Shown here: positions 8,001 through 15,261 of the stretch, one piece after another
Layout of the letters: every line of letters begins with the position of its first letter
How positions within the stretch are numbered: the first letter of the stretch is position 1
Assembly: GCA_021797735.1 (NCBI GenBank)
Contig: JAJZZE010000054.1
Coordinates: 1-35,561, forward strand
Source of the DNA: Thermoplasmata archaeon
GTDB taxonomy: Archaea > Thermoplasmatota > Thermoplasmata > Thermoplasmatales > Thermoplasmataceae
Length of the DNA stretch: 35,561 nt
Direction of reading: 5' to 3'
Position numbers and translations under genes: made by a program
Notes under the pieces: model-generated
What the model saw: the letters and a program-made list of their open reading frames with translations, nothing else
What the model was told of the DNA's origin: nothing
Databases searched by the model: none

Positions 8001-9353
8001 ATGAAAGAATTAAAGGCTATTAATAAAGTAAAAATTGTAACTGAAGTACCCGGACCAAAGGCAAGGGAAATTATAAAAAGGGATAAAAAGTATCTTGCAA
8101 CATCAACAAAAGTTTTACCCATTGTTGCCTATAAGGGATCTGGATGTTATATAGAGGATGTTGATAAAAATGTATTCCTGGATTTCTCAAGCGGGATAAG
8201 TACCACAAACGTTGGTTATTCAAATGAGTATTTAATTTCTAAAGTTGAGGAACAGTTGCACAAATTATGGCATTTCGCAGGAACGGATTTCTATTATGAG
8301 GAGCAGGTTAATGCTGCTGAGGCCCTGATAAATATAATGCCCGGAAGCAGGGATAAAAAGGTATTTTTTACAAACAGTGGGACGGAGAGCAATGAAGCAT
8401 CCTTAAAATTTGCCCGGAGTTATACAAAAAGGCCAGAGTTTATAGGGTTTATCGGTGGTTTTCATGGAAGAACAATGGGATCTTTAGCATTTACAGCTTC
8501 CAAGGCTGGACAGCACGAAAATTTCTTCCCTGAAATGGATGGTGTTACCCACATACCATACCCCGACCCATATAGAAACCCATTTAATATTGATGGTTAT
8601 GAGAATCCTGATGATTTAACCAATGCTGTTATTGATTATTTGGATGAGTATGTATTTGATAAATTTGTACCATCAAACAGTGTGGCAGGCATACTTGTAG
8701 AGCCTATTCAGGGAGAGGGAGGATACATAGTGCCACCTAAGGATTTCCATAAGAAACTGATGGAAATGGCACACGATAATGATATTTTATACATTATGGA
8801 TGAAGTCCAGACAGGCTTTGGAAGAACAGGACATTTCTTTGCATCCGAATACTTCGGTGTGGATCCGGATATAATGTCTATAGCAAAATCAATTGCATCC
8901 GGTATACCTATGGGTGCTTCGGTAGTAAAGGATAAGTACAACTTTGAAAAATCTGGTCTGCATTCCAATACCTTTGGTGGAAATCTATTGGCATCCGTGG
9001 CAAGTATGGCAACAATAGAAGAAATTAAGAAAAAGGACATGATAAAAAATTCAAAGGAAAATGGTGATTATTTAAATAAAAGATTGAGGGAATTGCAGGA
9101 AAAATACGATGCTATTGGAGATGTCCGTGGACTTGGGTTAATGCAGGCAATAGATTTCGTAAAAAACAGAAAAACAAAGGCCCATTTTGCATCATTAAGG
9201 GACAAAGTTGAGGAAAATGCTTACCGTAATGGCTTAATATTACTTGGAGCTGGAGAAAGTGCAATAAGGTTTATACCTCCACTGATAATTAAAAAGGAAG
9301 AGATAGATAATGCAATGGAAATACTTGATAGATCTATAAAAGATAGTTTATAG
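8001..9353 (+). CDS. Class III PLP-dependent aminotransferase (4-aminobutyrate / ornithine type, or amino acid racemase)
   Basis: A 450-residue fold type I PLP enzyme. Visible signatures are the substrate/PLP region FTNSGTESNEASLKFAR, GGFHGRTMGSL, the Asp-bearing IMDEVQTGFGRTG, and the Schiff-base Lys in SIAKSIASGIPMGA. A conserved C-terminal Arg is in ESAIRFIPPLI. The unusual N-terminal section (EVPGPKAREIIKRD) is shared with archaeal enzymes annotated as 4-aminobutyrate aminotransferases, some of which have been shown to be amino acid racemases. So the reaction may be transamination of an omega-amino acid or racemisation; sequence alone does not decide. It converges with the resolvase gene with a 6-base overlap. 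Confidence 0.9.
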   Translation: MKELKAINKVKIVTEVPGPKAREIIKRDKKYLATSTKVLPIVAYKGSGCYIEDVDKNVFLDFSSGISTTNVGYSNEYLISKVEEQLHKLWHFAGTDFYYEEQVNAAEALINIMPGSRDKKVFFTNSGTESNEASLKFARSYTKRPEFIGFIGGFHGRTMGSLAFTASKAGQHENFFPEMDGVTHIPYPDPYRNPFNIDGYENPDDLTNAVIDYLDEYVFDKFVPSNSVAGILVEPIQGEGGYIVPPKDFHKKLMEMAHDNDILYIMDEVQTGFGRTGHFFASEYFGVDPDIMSIAKSIASGIPMGASVVKDKYNFEKSGLHSNTFGGNLLASVASMATIEEIKKKDMIKNSKENGDYLNKRLRELQEKYDAIGDVRGLGLMQAIDFVKNRKTKAHFASLRDKVEENAYRNGLILLGAGESAIRFIPPLIIKKEEIDNAMEILDRSIKDSL

Positions 9354-9863
9354 ATCTATATAATCTATAAATTTTATCAGTGGTAAACCATTATTCCATC
9401 TCAATATAAAATTACCACTTTTTGTTATGTCCTGTTTCGGTAATATTTCATATAAACCACGCATTTTACCCTTATATTCATAATTGCTTTCAATTGAAAA
9501 AAATCTCCAGAAATCCCCTCTAAAACTTTTTAACCTGTATGCATATGTTATAAATAAACCTGATAACACACATTTATTATGCAATTTTATTGCCTGATCC
9601 TGCTTATTTCCTGAGGCTTCGCTGAAGGATAACTGATCCCTTTCGGAGGATTTTACCTCTATCACCAGTGAAAAATCATCTCTCAATGCAACCAGATCCG
9701 CACCGAATGAACCGGCTGCCCTTGCAACATAAAATGGTTTTTCAGTGAGTGTATACAGTATGTCCCTTGATAATGGATCTATGTTCTTGCCCATTCTTTC
9801 TATGGTATTCTTATTCCCTGATAGTATATTTGCCAGTTCCCTTTCATAAATACTTCCATTCAT
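9348..9863 (-). CDS. hjc: Hjc-like Holliday junction resolvase / PD-(D/E)XK nuclease
   Basis: An archaeal junction-cleaving nuclease of the restriction-enzyme fold. Catalytic residues are visible: E9 in YERELA, D56 in GSFGADLVAL, and E69-V-K71 in VIEVKSS, with the family segment YVARAAGSFGAD before them. Junction resolvases cut four-way DNA during recombination repair. At 171 residues it is longer than usual Hjc (about 120-140). The extra length is a loop between E9 and the core strand, plus a C-terminal extension after the FWRFFSIE strand. It starts at ATG 9863 and converges with the aminotransferase. Assignment to the fold is firm; exact substrate is inferred. Confidence 0.82.
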   Translation of the reverse strand: MNGSIYERELANILSGNKNTIERMGKNIDPLSRDILYTLTEKPFYVARAAGSFGADLVALRDDFSLVIEVKSSERDQLSFSEASGNKQDQAIKLHNKCVLSGLFITYAYRLKSFRGDFWRFFSIESNYEYKGKMRGLYEILPKQDITKSGNFILRWNNGLPLIKFIDYIDL

Positions 9864-9899
9864 GCTATAACCACCATAAATTATATGAAAATATAATTT

Positions 9900-10403
9900 T
9901 TATTTTCCCGTGTCTCCATTTTGTTTCAGGCTTTCTTTAGTTTCCTTCAGCGATTTTAATCTATTTTCATGCCTTAATAAACCATTATCAAACCTTTTCC
10001 TTTCCTCATCATTGCTGAGAATTAATCCCGGCACATCCGATGGTTTGCCGTTATCATCAATGGCAACATATGTAAAAAAGGCTTTTGTTGTTAACTGTTT
10101 TTCACCTGTGGTCAGATTTTCTGACGATACATCAATTTCTATTTCCATTGTAGACCTTGTTACATATGTAATAAAGGAATGTATATGTACTATGAAACTT
10201 AACTTTATCGGCGATAAAAAGAATAAATTATCTATACTCCCGGTGACAATTTTTTTTCTGCAGTGTTTAAACGCTGTTATGCTGGCAAGATTGTCCATCC
10301 ATTCCAGAAGCCTTCCACCGTACAGGTTATTAAACATATTTGTATCTTCAGGCAATACTAGCCTGCTCAATTCTGCCTCAGATTCCTTAACAGTTTTATC
10401 CAT
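9900..10403 (-). CDS. Acyl-CoA thioesterase, hotdog fold (YciA/BACH type)
   Basis: Hydrolyses acyl-CoA to free acid and CoA in the cytosol. The protein (167 residues) has one hotdog domain with the family motif LPEDTNMFNNLYGGRLLEWM; the N-x-x-G-G-x-(L)-(L)-x-(W)-(M)-D stretch carries the active-site region. Further landmarks are the strand TGSIDNLFFLSPI and FFTYVAIDDNGKP. The last 40 residues form a charged helix (ERKRFDNGLLRHENRLKSL). Substrate chain length cannot be inferred. It starts 78 bases from the divergent carbamate kinase gene. Confidence 0.9.
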   Translation of the reverse strand: MDKTVKESEAELSRLVLPEDTNMFNNLYGGRLLEWMDNLASITAFKHCRKKIVTGSIDNLFFLSPIKLSFIVHIHSFITYVTRSTMEIEIDVSSENLTTGEKQLTTKAFFTYVAIDDNGKPSDVPGLILSNDEERKRFDNGLLRHENRLKSLKETKESLKQNGDTGK

Positions 10404-10481
10404 TATGGTTAATGGCGGCTAAATTAATAATACTATCATAAATCTGTTCACTGTATTAATTTTATATTCCTAAATAATATA

Positions 10482-11357
10482 ATGAAATGTGATAAGTTGG
10501 AAAGAATTATAATCGCACTTGGGGGTAATTCAATAGATACTGGCAATAGCACAAATAATGACCAGATAAGATACATAGAAAATACATTCAAAAAACTTGA
10601 AAAAATAATTTCAGAAAACGAGGTTGTACTGACATACGGTAATGGGCCACAGGTGGGCAATATATATGATAGGATGAAGGAAGAATACAGTATAAACCTG
10701 TGCGATTCCATGTCACAGGGATTATTATCATATATTATTGCAAATGGGTATGATAAAATAAAATATGAATATGGTTTATCCAGGGATATAATTCCAGTAT
10801 TTACAAGAACGGTAATAGATGAAAATAATTATTCATTAAAACCAATAGGGAAATATTATAATGAGAAATTAAATGATAATATGGTAAAACTGATAAATAA
10901 GGGATATAGATTTGCGGTAAAATCCCCTGAACCACTGGATATACTTGAAAAATCAGCTATTTCATCGTTACTGGCAGATGGATATGTGCCACTTGCAATT
11001 GGTGGGGGTGGCGTACCTGTTGTTAGGGAGCTTGGCTATTATAAAAACTTTTATGGCATAGTGGATAAGGACCTGGCATCATCATTACTGGGCACATTAA
11101 TAGATGCGGACAGGCTTATAATAATAACCGGTGTAAATAATGTTTATATTAACTATGGTAAAAACAATCAGAAACCATTAAAAAAAATAAATTACAACCA
11201 ATTGCTGAATTATTATAATGAGAACCAGTTTGAGGAGGGTACAATGAAGCCAAAAATAAGGGCAGCATTAAATTTTATCCGGAAGGGCGGGAAAAGGGTA
11301 AATATTACATCAATAGAAAATGTAGATAGATTAGATGATGGTACCACGGTTTATTGA
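10482..11357 (+). CDS. arcC: Carbamate kinase
   Basis: Interconverts carbamoyl phosphate + ADP with carbamate + ATP, giving ATP in arginine or similar catabolism, or supplying carbamoyl phosphate. The 291-residue amino acid kinase fold has IIALGGNSI at the N-terminus, LTYGNGPQVGN as the substrate/nucleotide loop, AIGGGGVPV, and VDKDLASSLL(G) followed by ITGVNNVYINYG. The C-terminal EGTMKPKIRAALNFIRKGG holds the conserved Lys. Slightly shorter than the 310 or so of bacterial enzymes. No arginine deiminase or ornithine transcarbamylase gene lies in the window. It overlaps convergent tdk by 7 bases. Confidence 0.93.
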   Translation: MKCDKLERIIIALGGNSIDTGNSTNNDQIRYIENTFKKLEKIISENEVVLTYGNGPQVGNIYDRMKEEYSINLCDSMSQGLLSYIIANGYDKIKYEYGLSRDIIPVFTRTVIDENNYSLKPIGKYYNEKLNDNMVKLINKGYRFAVKSPEPLDILEKSAISSLLADGYVPLAIGGGGVPVVRELGYYKNFYGIVDKDLASSLLGTLIDADRLIIITGVNNVYINYGKNNQKPLKKINYNQLLNYYNENQFEEGTMKPKIRAALNFIRKGGKRVNITSIENVDRLDDGTTVY

Positions 11358-11962
11358 TTCATGAACCTTTTTATTTCCTCCACGGTTGGAGGGTTAAAGC
11401 AGTTTCTGCACCTTGGCTCATAGCTTTCCTTACCGCCTATTTTTATGGCCTCACCAAATGTTTCTTTTCCATTTAAAATCCGCTGTGTAAATGTTGCGTC
11501 TTCACCACATTTTGCACAGACTGCGGTTAATGAATATACCTGATCTGCCCTTGATAGTACTTCCATTGAAGTTTTAAATGGTAGCCCAAGATTATTTTTG
11601 TTCAATGCAGCAACATATACGATTTTATTTTCCCTTGCCATTTTATCAGCAATTTCCGGCAATATTGAATTGTGGTTCCAGAACTGTGCCTCATCTATTC
11701 CAATAACATCAACATTTTTTGATAACCTGTAAATCTTATCTATACCACTGTTATCGGTGCTAACAACAATTGCAGGTAATTTTATTCCCTTATGTGTTGT
11801 AACGGAATTATTATCATATCTGGTATCAATTTCGGGCTTGAATAGCAGTGTGTTTCTACCCGCCAGATTTTCACGTTCAAGCAATTCTATTAACCTTGAT
11901 GTTTTACCTGAAAACATCGGCCCGGTTATTACTATTAATTTGCCTATAATTATATTCTTCAT
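11351..11962 (-). CDS. tdk: Thymidine kinase
   Basis: Phosphorylates thymidine with ATP in pyrimidine salvage, type II (TK1-like) zinc enzyme. The P-loop GPMFSGKT is at residues 14-21, DEAQ at 90-93 (E91 the likely catalytic base), and a zinc site with C149-x-x-C152 and C185-x-x-C188. The lasso substrate loop with YEPRCRNC at the C-terminus is complete. The 203-residue length is normal. It is the only gene on the minus strand between arcC and the TnpB relic, so probably has its own promoter in the AT-rich DNA above 11962. Confidence 0.94.
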   Translation of the reverse strand: MKNIIIGKLIVITGPMFSGKTSRLIELLERENLAGRNTLLFKPEIDTRYDNNSVTTHKGIKLPAIVVSTDNSGIDKIYRLSKNVDVIGIDEAQFWNHNSILPEIADKMARENKIVYVAALNKNNLGLPFKTSMEVLSRADQVYSLTAVCAKCGEDATFTQRILNGKETFGEAIKIGGKESYEPRCRNCFNPPTVEEIKRFMNQ

Positions 11963-12002
11963 TTATTTCGTATTATTAACATGTATAATATTTTAACACC
12001 CG

Positions 12003-12242
12003 GGGCTTTGGGACATAATTATTTTATCCTTATTTTTAATTACGGTATGCGGGTCATAGACCCAAGCAGTACCGGGACGCTTAGTCTACTGTAATTCCTG
12101 TGATTCCATATCCGACAGGGATGTTACTGCCTATATTAATATTGCATTACGGGGTCGGATAAGGCTAAAACGATCCCAGCTATAGCTAAAAGGCGAGCCA
12201 GGTGAAGCAATGGTACTGGAATGTTCTGCCCCAGGCGGGTGA
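12003..12242 (+). pseudogene. tnpB: TnpB (IS200/IS605-type) C-terminal relic
   Basis: One reading frame, ending at TGA 12240-12242, spells the C-terminal zinc ribbon of an IS605-family TnpB: PGRLVYCNSCDSISDRDVTA, then YINIALRGRIRLKRSQL, then LKGEPGEAMV. The CxxC pair, the DRD motif with the catalytic Asp, and the K-G-x-P-x-E-A-M end are recognisable. The frame is broken by TAG at 12057-12059 and at 12183-12185, and the first zinc Cys pair has lost one Cys (VCGS). Everything upstream (the RuvC core) is gone. TnpB is the RNA-guided nuclease of IS605; this copy cannot be active. Flanking palindromes remain downstream. Confidence 0.75.
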
Positions 12243-12300
12243 ACTAATCCAGAGGGTCAATGGATATAAGGGGCTTTGTATCCCACAGCCAACACATGAA
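12243..12300. mobile_element. Probable right end of the TnpB relic (hairpin DNA, possible omega-RNA remnant)
   Basis: Just after the TnpB stop, GGATA (12262-12266) pairs with TATCC (12279-12283), and GGCT (12272-12275) can pair with AGCC (12287-12290). In IS605 elements the omega-RNA spans the tnpB 3' end and the right-end structure. So this stretch together with the preceding pseudogene may be the leftover of that RNA locus. Whether it is still transcribed cannot be seen. Confidence 0.4.
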
Positions 12301-12392
12301 GAATATGTGCTTACCATCTTTTATATTGCTTAAAGTTATATTAGAAAATATTATGTGTTTTGATAATATTATGTATCAATCCGGGTGAATTA

Positions 12393-12692
12393 ATGGAAGC
12401 TGAGATAACAAATTTCAAGGAATATTATGATAATAGGATAGTTACAGCGCTAATAGGTCTTGAAGTCGACATAAATAAGGTTGAAATAATAGGAAAAGCA
12501 ATAGCTGAAAACAAAAATGTTGAGGAGACTTTTATTGTAACCGGTGAATATGACATAATAATAAAGGTTAGATTCCCGGATTATATTTCCCTCGAAAAAT
12601 TCATAGTTAACAACCTGAATTCCATAGAAGGAATGAAAAAATCCAAAACAATGATGGTTTTATCCATCTTGAAGGATATTTATATGAGGTGA
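12393..12692 (+). CDS. Stand-alone Lrp/AsnC ligand-binding (RAM) domain protein
   Basis: The protein of about 99 residues is a single RAM domain, the amino-acid-binding C-terminal half of Lrp/AsnC regulators, with no DNA-binding domain. The fold pattern is visible: TALIGLEVDINKVEIIGKAI, the ETFIVTGEYDIIIKVRF strand pair with Gly and Asp, then SLEKFIVNNLNSIEGMKKS. Such small proteins form dimers or larger assemblies and may modulate full-length Lrp proteins. The ATG at 12393 is preceded by GGTGA at a correct spacing; the upstream in-frame TTG at 12360 is therefore unlikely. It lies 4 bases before UPF0147, likely co-transcribed. Confidence 0.85.
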   Translation: MEAEITNFKEYYDNRIVTALIGLEVDINKVEIIGKAIAENKNVEETFIVTGEYDIIIKVRFPDYISLEKFIVNNLNSIEGMKKSKTMMVLSILKDIYMR

Positions 12693-12696
12693 AAAA

Positions 12697-12954
12697 ATGG
12701 ACGAAAGATTATATGGTGAAGTTCTGGCTTTGATGGATGACCTTGCAGAAGATACTTCTATACCAAGGAATATAAGAAAGATGTCATCTGATTCAAAGGA
12801 AAAAATGCTTAATGAGAAAGAGAGCTTAGATTTGAGATGTGCCACAGTTATATCAGAACTTGATGATATATCCAATGACCCAAATGTACCATCACATGGA
12901 AGGGCTGCGATATATACAATAATAAGTAAACTTGAATCGCTTTCAAAATCCTGA
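12697..12954 (+). CDS. UPF0147 family protein
   Basis: An 85-residue helical protein of the archaeal UPF0147 family, function unknown. The family pattern is clear: a first helix ending in MDDLAEDTSIPRNIRK, a basic middle, and VISELDDISNDPNVPSHGRA then a C-terminal helix AIYTIISKLESL. The two D-x-(S/T)-(I/V)-P-R/S repeats are the family hallmark. The start ATG has GGTGAAAAA just upstream, a plausible ribosome-binding site. It is 4 bases after the RAM-domain gene. Family placement is firm; nothing can be said of role from the sequence. Confidence 0.9.
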   Translation: MDERLYGEVLALMDDLAEDTSIPRNIRKMSSDSKEKMLNEKESLDLRCATVISELDDISNDPNVPSHGRAAIYTIISKLESLSKS

Positions 12955-13047
12955 ATTTTTTTATTGAAAACGTCATAAAACATTATATTAATTTTATTTT
13001 AAACAGTTAAATATATATAATATTATATAATTATTATACTGATAATT

Positions 13048-13404
13048 ATGGCACTCTCTGAAGAGATTAATAAAGTAGCTAAGTACCTAATGGTATCAGA
13101 AATACCAAGAAGCGTTGCATATACACTGGTATATATAAAGGATAAGGGTGAAATAACATCCGTTGAAATAGAGAGAGAAACGGGTTTAAGACAGCCTGAA
13201 GTATCAATAGCGATGCAATGGTTAAGAAGGAAAGGCTGGATTATAAAACGCAATATGAAAAAAGAAGGAAAAGGAAGACCAATACACGGTTACAAGTTAT
13301 CCAAGGATTTCAACGAAATACTGGAAGAAATAATAAATGAAAGGGAAAAGAAAATAGATGAAATAAACAGTACAATAAGGGAATTAAAAAATTTTAAGAG
13401 ATAA
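13048..13404 (+). CDS. Winged-helix transcriptional regulator with C-terminal coiled coil
   Basis: The protein (118 residues) has a winged helix-turn-helix at about residues 20-85: the helix pair SVEIERETGLRQPEVSIAMQ-, followed by QWLRRKGWIIKRN as recognition helix and wing entry, and GKGRPIHGYKLS as the wing. Residues 90-118 form a charged heptad-like helix suited to dimerisation (ILEEIINEREKKIDEI). The shape resembles TrmB/MarR-like archaeal regulators. A TATATATAATATTATA run precedes the ATG. Target genes are unknown; no obvious operator is recognised near it. Confidence 0.82.
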   Translation: MALSEEINKVAKYLMVSEIPRSVAYTLVYIKDKGEITSVEIERETGLRQPEVSIAMQWLRRKGWIIKRNMKKEGKGRPIHGYKLSKDFNEILEEIINEREKKIDEINSTIRELKNFKR

Positions 13405-13607
13405 GTTAAATATTTTTAAATAAAATTTTTATACAGCATGGTAACGCTGTTAATTATGTACATAGTATTTCTATATGGTTTGAAATGCATTATACATTTA
13501 TTTTATTATATTTTTAATGAATATACTGATTATTAAGTGAATTACCGGCTATTTTAATATAACATTGAAATTAATAAAATATTAATTTTATGTAATAATG
13601 ATGGTAT

Positions 13608-14096
13608 ATGGGTGCAGTTAAAAATGGGGTAAAATCCGGATTATTATCGGGTTTCATATATTTTCTGATAAATTCTATTATTAATTTTGTTATAATAATA
13701 TTCTTCATAGGTGAAATTGTTATTGCTGAAGGGGTTCCGGAAACAACCAGGGATCTGTCTATATTTCTAACCCTGCTTATAAACCATCAGATAGAGACAA
13801 TTTTCATAACCGGTTTATTATCAGGCGTCTTATTCTCAATACTGTTATTGAAATATTATGAAACCATACCTGGAACAACACTGAAGGGAAAGACAAATTT
13901 TTTTATTATAATATACTGGATTGCCTTTTTCATTATAATACCGTTATACGAGCTGGGATTCTCAATAATTATTGCATTGCCATACCTAATAACATACATT
14001 GTTGCTAATTTTTTAACCTCACTGTTCTTTGGTTACCTTATTGCAAGGTATAATTCAAAATATATTACTCAGGATAAAAATAATCGTCCTTTATAA
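13608..14096 (+). CDS. Four-helix membrane protein of unknown family
   Basis: The 162 residues contain about four long hydrophobic segments (about 10-38, 62-82, 97-120 and 122-150) with short, polar linkers. The protein begins MGAVKNGVKSGLLSGFIYFL, where the small-residue Gly/Ser pattern suggests helix packing. No signature of a known transporter or enzyme is recognised. The ATG at 13608 follows an AT-rich upstream. Its last 32 bases overlap the convergent AMP-binding-like gene. A role in the membrane is likely; function is not assigned. Confidence 0.7.
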   Translation: MGAVKNGVKSGLLSGFIYFLINSIINFVIIIFFIGEIVIAEGVPETTRDLSIFLTLLINHQIETIFITGLLSGVLFSILLLKYYETIPGTTLKGKTNFFIIIYWIAFFIIIPLYELGFSIIIALPYLITYIVANFLTSLFFGYLIARYNSKYITQDKNNRPL

Positions 14097-15237
14097 TCAT
14101 TTTTTTATTTGTATTAAACCACTCATCATTTTTTATGTAGGTATCGTATAATAAATATGACGGCATCTGATCTGATTTAATTAGCATCACATCATTTTCA
14201 AATCTATAATCTACATTGCTCAGTATAATGCCTATTGAATTATCCCTTATATCATAGAATGGATTCATGTGGCTTGTTATAATTTCATCCATTGAAAAAC
14301 CACTTATTAAATCCTTATCAGCGTATGTTTTTATACTGTTAAATATTTCACTGTCATGATATGGTGAGATTAAATAATTTATATTATTTAAATCCATTTT
14401 TTTCTTTATAATAGAATTATATAATATTGAATCCCCTATTATAAAATCAGGATCGTTTCTATTTAAATGTTTAAGGTCATCGACTATAATTGTGCCAGAA
14501 AATGTTACCGGTAAAAGCAATGAATAAATAAATCCAATAGGGGTTGACATGGATAAACCTGAAAAAAAATAGGGTCTTTTATCAATCTTTGGAAGCCAGT
14601 AGTTTAGCGTAATCGCAGATGAGATGAGATTTTTCTCTGTAAATGCAAGTATTTTTTCATTGCGGATAAATAATATCCTTGGATCTGTAATTGAAAAGGT
14701 ATCCTTTATATTATTATCTGAATATATAAAATCATAGAATTTTAATGTGTTTTTATTATATTTGATTTTTATATGATTATGTATGCTGTTTTTTATTGCT
14801 TTCCCTAAGGTTAGAAAGTCATTTATATCGGATATTATATATTTTATATTGTTATAATTAAATTTATTATAATACTTTTTGGAGGTAATAAACAGTTTTA
14901 TATTATATTTTATTATTATGTCATTTAATTTATCATATGCTATATCATTATCTATTACTAAGGCAACAGCATTTATTTTTATCAGTGAAAATATAGATAT
15001 TATAAATTCCGGCGAATTATCCAGCATTATTAATATGATGTCATTTTCTGATGTGTTTAAATCACTTTTAAGTTTGAATGCCATTGAATTAATGTATGAT
15101 AAAAATCTATGGTATGTTATATACTTATTATAAAACACCATTAAAGGCTGGCTCTTGCGTATCTCCGCATTTTTTAATAGGAGGGAATAAAGTGGAAGTT
15201 CCGGTATTTTTATATTTCCTTTAAGAGGGTTAAACAT
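14065..15237 (-). CDS. Degenerate AMP-binding (acyl-CoA synthetase-like, ANL) protein
   Basis: A protein of 390 residues aligned by eye to the N-terminal domain of ANL adenylating enzymes. Landmarks are ENDIILIMLDNSPEFIISIF (early sheet), IKINAVALVIDNDI, a FSMDEIIT that fits the A5 position, and a C-terminal WFNTNKKMIIKDDYFYPE where active enzymes have W-x-x-T-G-D-I. The phosphate-binding loop TSGTTGxPKG is replaced by FIRNEKILAFTEKN, and TGD is replaced by TNK. The C-terminal mobile domain is absent. It is therefore unlikely to adenylate a substrate by the usual route. It follows the nnr gene after 24 bases on the same strand, suggesting co-transcription. The gene is intact, so it may have another role. 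Confidence 0.7.
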   Translation of the reverse strand: MFNPLKGNIKIPELPLYSLLLKNAEIRKSQPLMVFYNKYITYHRFLSYINSMAFKLKSDLNTSENDIILIMLDNSPEFIISIFSLIKINAVALVIDNDIAYDKLNDIIIKYNIKLFITSKKYYNKFNYNNIKYIISDINDFLTLGKAIKNSIHNHIKIKYNKNTLKFYDFIYSDNNIKDTFSITDPRILFIRNEKILAFTEKNLISSAITLNYWLPKIDKRPYFFSGLSMSTPIGFIYSLLLPVTFSGTIIVDDLKHLNRNDPDFIIGDSILYNSIIKKKMDLNNINYLISPYHDSEIFNSIKTYADKDLISGFSMDEIITSHMNPFYDIRDNSIGIILSNVDYRFENDVMLIKSDQMPSYLLYDTYIKNDEWFNTNKKMIIKDDYFYPE

Positions 15238-15261
15238 TAAAGTAATAATCGTAAATTACTT

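Noticed and set aside
12000-12300. SRP RNA or RNase P RNA in the structured, GC-richer stretch
   Set aside because: No GGAA-type loop with GGAGCAGC (SRP) and no GAGGAAAGUCC (RNase P) was found, while one frame clearly spells a TnpB C-terminus.
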